In this document: positions 59,970-64,000 of the stretch, in pieces | Position numbering within the stretch: position 1 is the first letter of the stretch | How the letters are laid out: each line of letters opens with the position of its first letter | Origin: Talinum fruticosum | Taxonomy: Eukaryota; Streptophyta; Magnoliopsida; Caryophyllales; Talinaceae | DNA length: 64,000 nt | NCBI GenBank assembly: GCA_021018815.1 | Contig: JAITYX010000083.1 | Coordinates: 496,001-560,000 of the forward strand | Reading direction: 5' to 3' | Position numbers and translations under genes: made by a program | The notes under the pieces: generated by a model | Database searches by the model: none | What the model was told of the DNA's origin: nothing | What the model saw: only the letters and a program-made list of their open reading frames with translations

Positions 59970-60023
<54 letters not shown>

Positions 60024-63000
60024 CATTATTGTTATTATTATAATAATAAAGTATAGTCCTGGATGGGCATATATATTGGGTAATGGTGATAGAGGTATTG
60101 CCCCAGATTGAGTGCATTGACTAGCTAGCTAAAAATGGGCATGTTTCACTCTTTGGTACTAAGTCTTTGTCACTCAAAGACCCACACCATGAGACCTGAA
60201 CCACTCCTCTCTAATGGAATGGAAAGTTGTTTGGATCACACTTCAACTATGTTCTCCCTATGTGTGTAGTGTCTTTTACCCTTTGCTTTCCTCCATTCAC
60301 CTTCTCCTTCTTTATCAACCTCCACCACTTCGTGGGTAGATTTAAACCCCTAAATCTAGATGGAACTCTCGGGATATAATTTTAAATTTTTATTTTGACC
60401 GTATCAAATCCAGTAAACATAATAATTCAAGTACAACTTGGTGTATGCTTTGGGATTGATTGAAAGCTTGTATTTCACCTTTCTAAACTTTTTCCAAAGT
60501 GTTTTGATTGACAACAGATAGAAAGACTTAGACAACAATTGTGATATGCCCTTAAAAGTTCTACTTTAGATTTTGTGAACATGGCATTATATTAGGTGAT
60601 AGCTAGTAGTTGCTTGAGTTAGGCGATAAGTGATAACATTATCGCGGTTATAATTTGACAAGTAAGATCTATATTATCAAATACTTAGGTTTGAATCTCA
60701 TGTACATAGTCTTTACGTCTCATATTACACCAAAAAAAAAAAGATTAAAGTGTTTAGCATACGAAGATAAGTATTATAAGACATAACATAATACAACAGA
60801 GTATATACGTATATGCATGATATATAAGAAGTACTCGTCCTATATATATTAGCATAAAATTAAGTTAGGTTGTAGACCATTTTCCGTAGATAAACAAGTG
60901 ATTAAGAACTAATTAATGTATATCAAGAAAACCAGAAAAAGATAATAGCTTGTAGGAGAATAAAGTTGGTGGCTTGAAGATCAAGGCTAGAAGCTAAGTG
61001 GTACAAGTTTATGATTTACTTACTTGTATATATGCCTACTATCCACATGGACCACCATCGTATACCCCCTATGCCCTCTTTCTACGAAAAGAGAAAGTGC
61101 TATTCTTTCAAAAATAGAACAATTATATTTCGTATATAATTTTTCCCAGGAGCTGCAAAAAGTTCCGGGTACGTAAATTAGAGATTAAGTGGGTGTTTGG
61201 ACTAAATTTTAAAAATGTTTTTACATTCTAAAAATTAAAATTAGATTAAGCATTAATTTTTTAAAAATTAAAATAATTTTGAAAAAAAACTCCTCTATCT
61301 TTATCTCTTTGTCTCCTCTGTCTCCTCTTTTATTTTGTTTTATCTTTATCTCTTACTCTAAAAATAAATAAATATTATCTTATACACAAAATAAACATTA
61401 AATAATAATTATTATGCAAATAAAAAAATAATATCAAATTATACTATAATAAATAATATAAACATAGACCATAATTGTCAAATATTTTACCTATTTTTCT
61501 GTACATAACTTTAAATTTTTCTGCGTGAATTGTGTTAGGGAAATTTCTGATATGAACTATAAATTATATTTAAATTAAAGGAGATGTTGAAATATTAATT
61601 AATTTAATTACTACCATTTATCATCATGAAGAATGTATACCTTGAGAAAAACATTTTGTCAAAACCCAAAATTATACAGTCATACCTTGCCCCCGCTCCC
61701 CCCCAACAAGTCTTGTTTATATAGTTAGTACACCGTCTTTTCTCGGGGGCCAGACGTTATTATCATTTACATTGCACATTTATCATACAATTGACATTTT
61801 TAAATATAACATTTGTAGTCTCTTTATTGTCAAATCGATCGGGTTTGATCTTAGGTGAGTGTTAAATTTTCACTTTGTATGAAGATGTTATGATGGACTT
61901 GTAATCTCATTGGACTTATGCATATACCCTCTTCCCCGCTTGGAAGCTCGTTGGCTTAAATCCTATAGAAGGGCCCCAGGGGGTGGGTCCATATACCAAT
62001 TAAGAAAAATGTTGCTCCTAACTAGACAATGAATTATTCTGTCATGGTTAACTTCGGCTCGATCATATTTGGGTCATTAAGATAATATAGCTTTGGTTCT
62101 AATTGGATCATTCTTTTATTAAGATTGACTTTGGGTCACTTGGTTTTTTGTTGAATAAAAGCTTGTCTTGGAAAGAGAAATAAGTTTAGAAAAAATGTTG
62201 AGGTCGGTTTTGGGTTGACGATGGGATCCACTGTTGCAAGTATCGAGATAAGGTATGGGTTCGCATTATTCGTTTGAATTATCGGGTAAACTTTACCAAA
62301 TCTACTTATTTTTTCAAAGATTAGACATCCGATAGAATCCAAGTTATAAATATTTTTAAAGACATCCGATAACTTCTAAACTATAAGGACAACATAGACC
62401 ATTAGATTCTAAACCCAATCCACAGATGCAAGTTGTAACATTTCTTAAACAACCCTTCATTATATAATCAACCTATCATAAAAGATCACTCATTTAGGGG
62501 TTTTAAATTTTCTATTTTGCTTATAAACTCCTTATTACAATGACTCTGGCTGGATTGACCATGGGTCATTAACCAAATATTTAATTTCATTTGTATATAT
62601 TTTTAACTCCATATATATATATTTTTTAATGGCGACCCCATCCCCATGTATATATTATGATTTCTCATAATTATTGTGTTGTTTTTTTCTTTTTCTTTTT
62701 GGTTAAGTTATAATTGTTGAATTGGTTTTTTTAATTTTTATATAATTTGAACTCCATATATCATAATTTTAATCACATGGAAACTCCTTTTCAAAAAAAA
62801 AAAAAAATCATATGGAAACTTAATATTAAAGATATTTTTATTTATACTTTAGGCCTGATATTCTCAACTCAACCCAAGTAGCCCAGCGATCCAGTACATA
62901 AGCCCATCACTTATATATGATTATGATCGGCCCAGCCCAAATAATCGTAGGATGTGGCGGTGCAAATTCAGGTGAAAGTCTCCCCCTTCCTCCCTCTCTT

Positions 63001-63050
63001 CCCTCTTTCTCAAATCATTCCCCAAAACCACCACCACCACCAACCTGAAG
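59783..63050. other. Intergenic region and promoter of the NKAP-like gene
   Basis: No supported gene. It contains an (ATT)n microsatellite at 59971-60035. Just upstream of 63051 are GGCCCAGCCCA (62929-62939) and a CT/CCA-rich leader. Confidence 0.45.
59971..60035. repeat. (ATT)n microsatellite
   Basis: A run of ATT with a few interruptions. On the minus strand it translates to a poly-Asn frame that is not a gene. Confidence 0.95.
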
Positions 63051-64000
63051 ATGGGTCGACCCTCGTCCACAATCGAAATCCCCCGCCGTCGGTCGCCGGA
63101 ATCCGACGATTCCGGGGACCGCTACCGCCGTCGTAGAAGCCGGAGTCCTTCGTACGGTAGATATTCTCCAGAGAAGCGTTGGCGGCGATCTGATTCTCCC
63201 GAGTATGCCGACGGCGGAGGAAGAGGGAGGAGACGGAGCCCTAGCCGAAGCCGCAGCAGAAGCCGGAGTCGAAGCAGAGGCCGAAGTCCTAATCATTGGA
63301 AATCAAGGAACGAGAATTTCAGGAGAGAGAGAAACGGTAGGGTTCCGGATGATGAATCTGACGAAGAGTTGAGAGGATTGAGCTACGAGGAGTATCGGAG
63401 GCTCAAGAGGCAGAAATTGAGGAAGACGTTGAGGAATTGCATCTGGAACATCACGCCTAGCCCTCCGCGCGGCGAAAACGACGCGTTTTACGACCAGGAG
63501 GAGGAAGAGAAGGAGGAGCGTTCGCCTCCGCGGAGAGAGAAATCCAGCCGCGATTCGTCGGAGTCCGAATCTGAGTCGGACTCGCATGATTCGGTTTCGA
63601 GGTCGGATTCAGATTCGGATTCTAAATTGATATCTAGGTCTAGGAAACGACGGGGAAAATCTAGGGATAGGGGTAAGAGTTCGGATACTGAGTCTGAAAG
63701 CGATTCGGATGATTCGGATAGAATGCGGAGGAGGAGGAAGGAGAGGAGTACGGGGAAGGGTTCGAGTTCTAGGCGTAGAGGTAGGAAATCTCATGACGAT
63801 GATGATGAATCAGATGAATCAGATGAGAGTAGTGACTATTCCAGCGACGAGTCTGATGAGGAAAGAGATAGGAGGAAGCGGAGGAAGAAATCGAGGCGGC
63901 ATAGTGAGAGAAGTAGCAGAAGAAAGAAGAGAAGTAGCAGAAGAAGGAAGAGCAGAGACAGTGATTCAGAATCAGATGATGAGAGCGAAAATGAGGAAAG
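63051..64000 (+). CDS. NKAP-like RS-rich nuclear protein, N-terminal part (runs off the window)
   Basis: An open frame from ATG 63051 (MGRPSSTIEIPRRRSPES) continues without a stop to the last base, at least 316 codons. It has an Arg/Ser-dipeptide block (RSPSRSRSRSRSRSRGRSP, residues about 65-85). A conserved core DEELRGLSYEEYRRLKRQK is followed by RNCIWNITPSPPR (near residue 135). Long alternating acidic Ser/Asp and basic Arg/Lys tracts come next. The core matches my memory of plant NKAP-family proteins (Arabidopsis At4g02720 type). Their C-terminal domain would lie beyond the window. Members act in splicing-linked nuclear complexes; the exact role here is inference. No intron is seen up to the edge. 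Confidence 0.7.
   Translation, partial: MGRPSSTIEIPRRRSPESDDSGDRYRRRRSRSPSYGRYSPEKRWRRSDSPEYADGGGRGRRRSPSRSRSRSRSRSRGRSPNHWKSRNENFRRERNGRVPDDESDEELRGLSYEEYRRLKRQKLRKTLRNCIWNITPSPPRGENDAFYDQEEEEKEERSPPRREKSSRDSSESESESDSHDSVSRSDSDSDSKLISRSRKRRGKSRDRGKSSDTESESDSDDSDRMRRRRKERSTGKGSSSRRRGRKSHDDDDESDESDESSDYSSDESDEERDRRKRRKKSRRHSERSSRRKKRSSRRRKSRDSDSESDDESENEE

Noticed and set aside
59908..60117. Minus-strand poly-Asn open frame
   Set aside because: It is the translation of the (ATT)n microsatellite.
62954..63136. Plus-strand 60-residue frame overlapping the NKAP-like start
   Set aside because: It begins with GTG, is Pro-rich by chance and overlaps the better supported NKAP-like frame.
1..64000. 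CRISPR arrays, prokaryotic operons or riboswitches
   Set aside because: Nothing of that kind is seen; all tandem repeats are microsatellites or two-copy duplications and the genes are spliced plant genes.

Overview
This is a stretch of nuclear DNA from a flowering plant, almost certainly a eudicot. The signs are short spliced genes with GT-AG introns, AT-rich intergenic DNA full of microsatellites, a decayed Ty1/copia reverse transcriptase at the left edge, and plant-specific families (GPI-anchored lipid transfer proteins, SMP-type LEA proteins, an FCS-like zinc finger protein and an OVATE family protein). I cannot name the species.

Layout. 1-960: copia remnant (minus). 1.4-10.5 kb: four GPI-anchored non-specific lipid-transfer-protein (LTPG) genes, one minus and three plus, each with three coding exons. 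14.6-15.6 kb: an F-box/kelch gene like SKIP30. 16.6-20.0 kb (minus, convergent): a large adenylation / carrier / PQQ-propeller protein like plant acyl-activating enzyme 19 and animal AASDH. 20-31 kb: gene-poor, with a 204-bp tandem duplication, a candidate solo LTR and other retroelement-like DNA. 31.2-32.2 kb: FCS-like zinc finger gene. 35.4-36.5 kb (minus): a small PNRC-like protein. 39.0-39.5 kb: an HSP20-like-fold protein. 40.7-46.4 kb: three SMP-domain LEA genes in tandem. 49.7-50.4 kb: OVATE family protein. 55.6-57.3 kb (minus): ribosomal protein eS24 in five coding exons. 59.4-59.8 kb (minus): a 70-residue protein in two exons. 63.05 kb to the right edge: the start of an RS-rich NKAP-like gene.

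The strongest observation is not a new pathway but a pattern. Eight genes are broken by about fifteen frameshifts. Every one is repaired by adding a single base, most sit in or beside a run of identical bases, and none needs a base removed. After repair every gene has a length divisible by three, correct intron phases and a family-typical C-terminus. The simplest reading is a systematic homopolymer under-call in the assembly, so most 'pseudogenes' here would be intact genes.

Functionally, the LTPG array would supply secreted, membrane-anchored lipid carriers for cuticle or suberin. The SMP array carries ABA- and seed-type promoter motifs that fit desiccation tolerance. From memory, the set LTPG / FCS-like zinc finger / HSP20-like / SMP resembles an Arabidopsis chromosome 3 neighbourhood around At3g22490-At3g22620, which suggests an old conserved block. 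This needs a synteny search.
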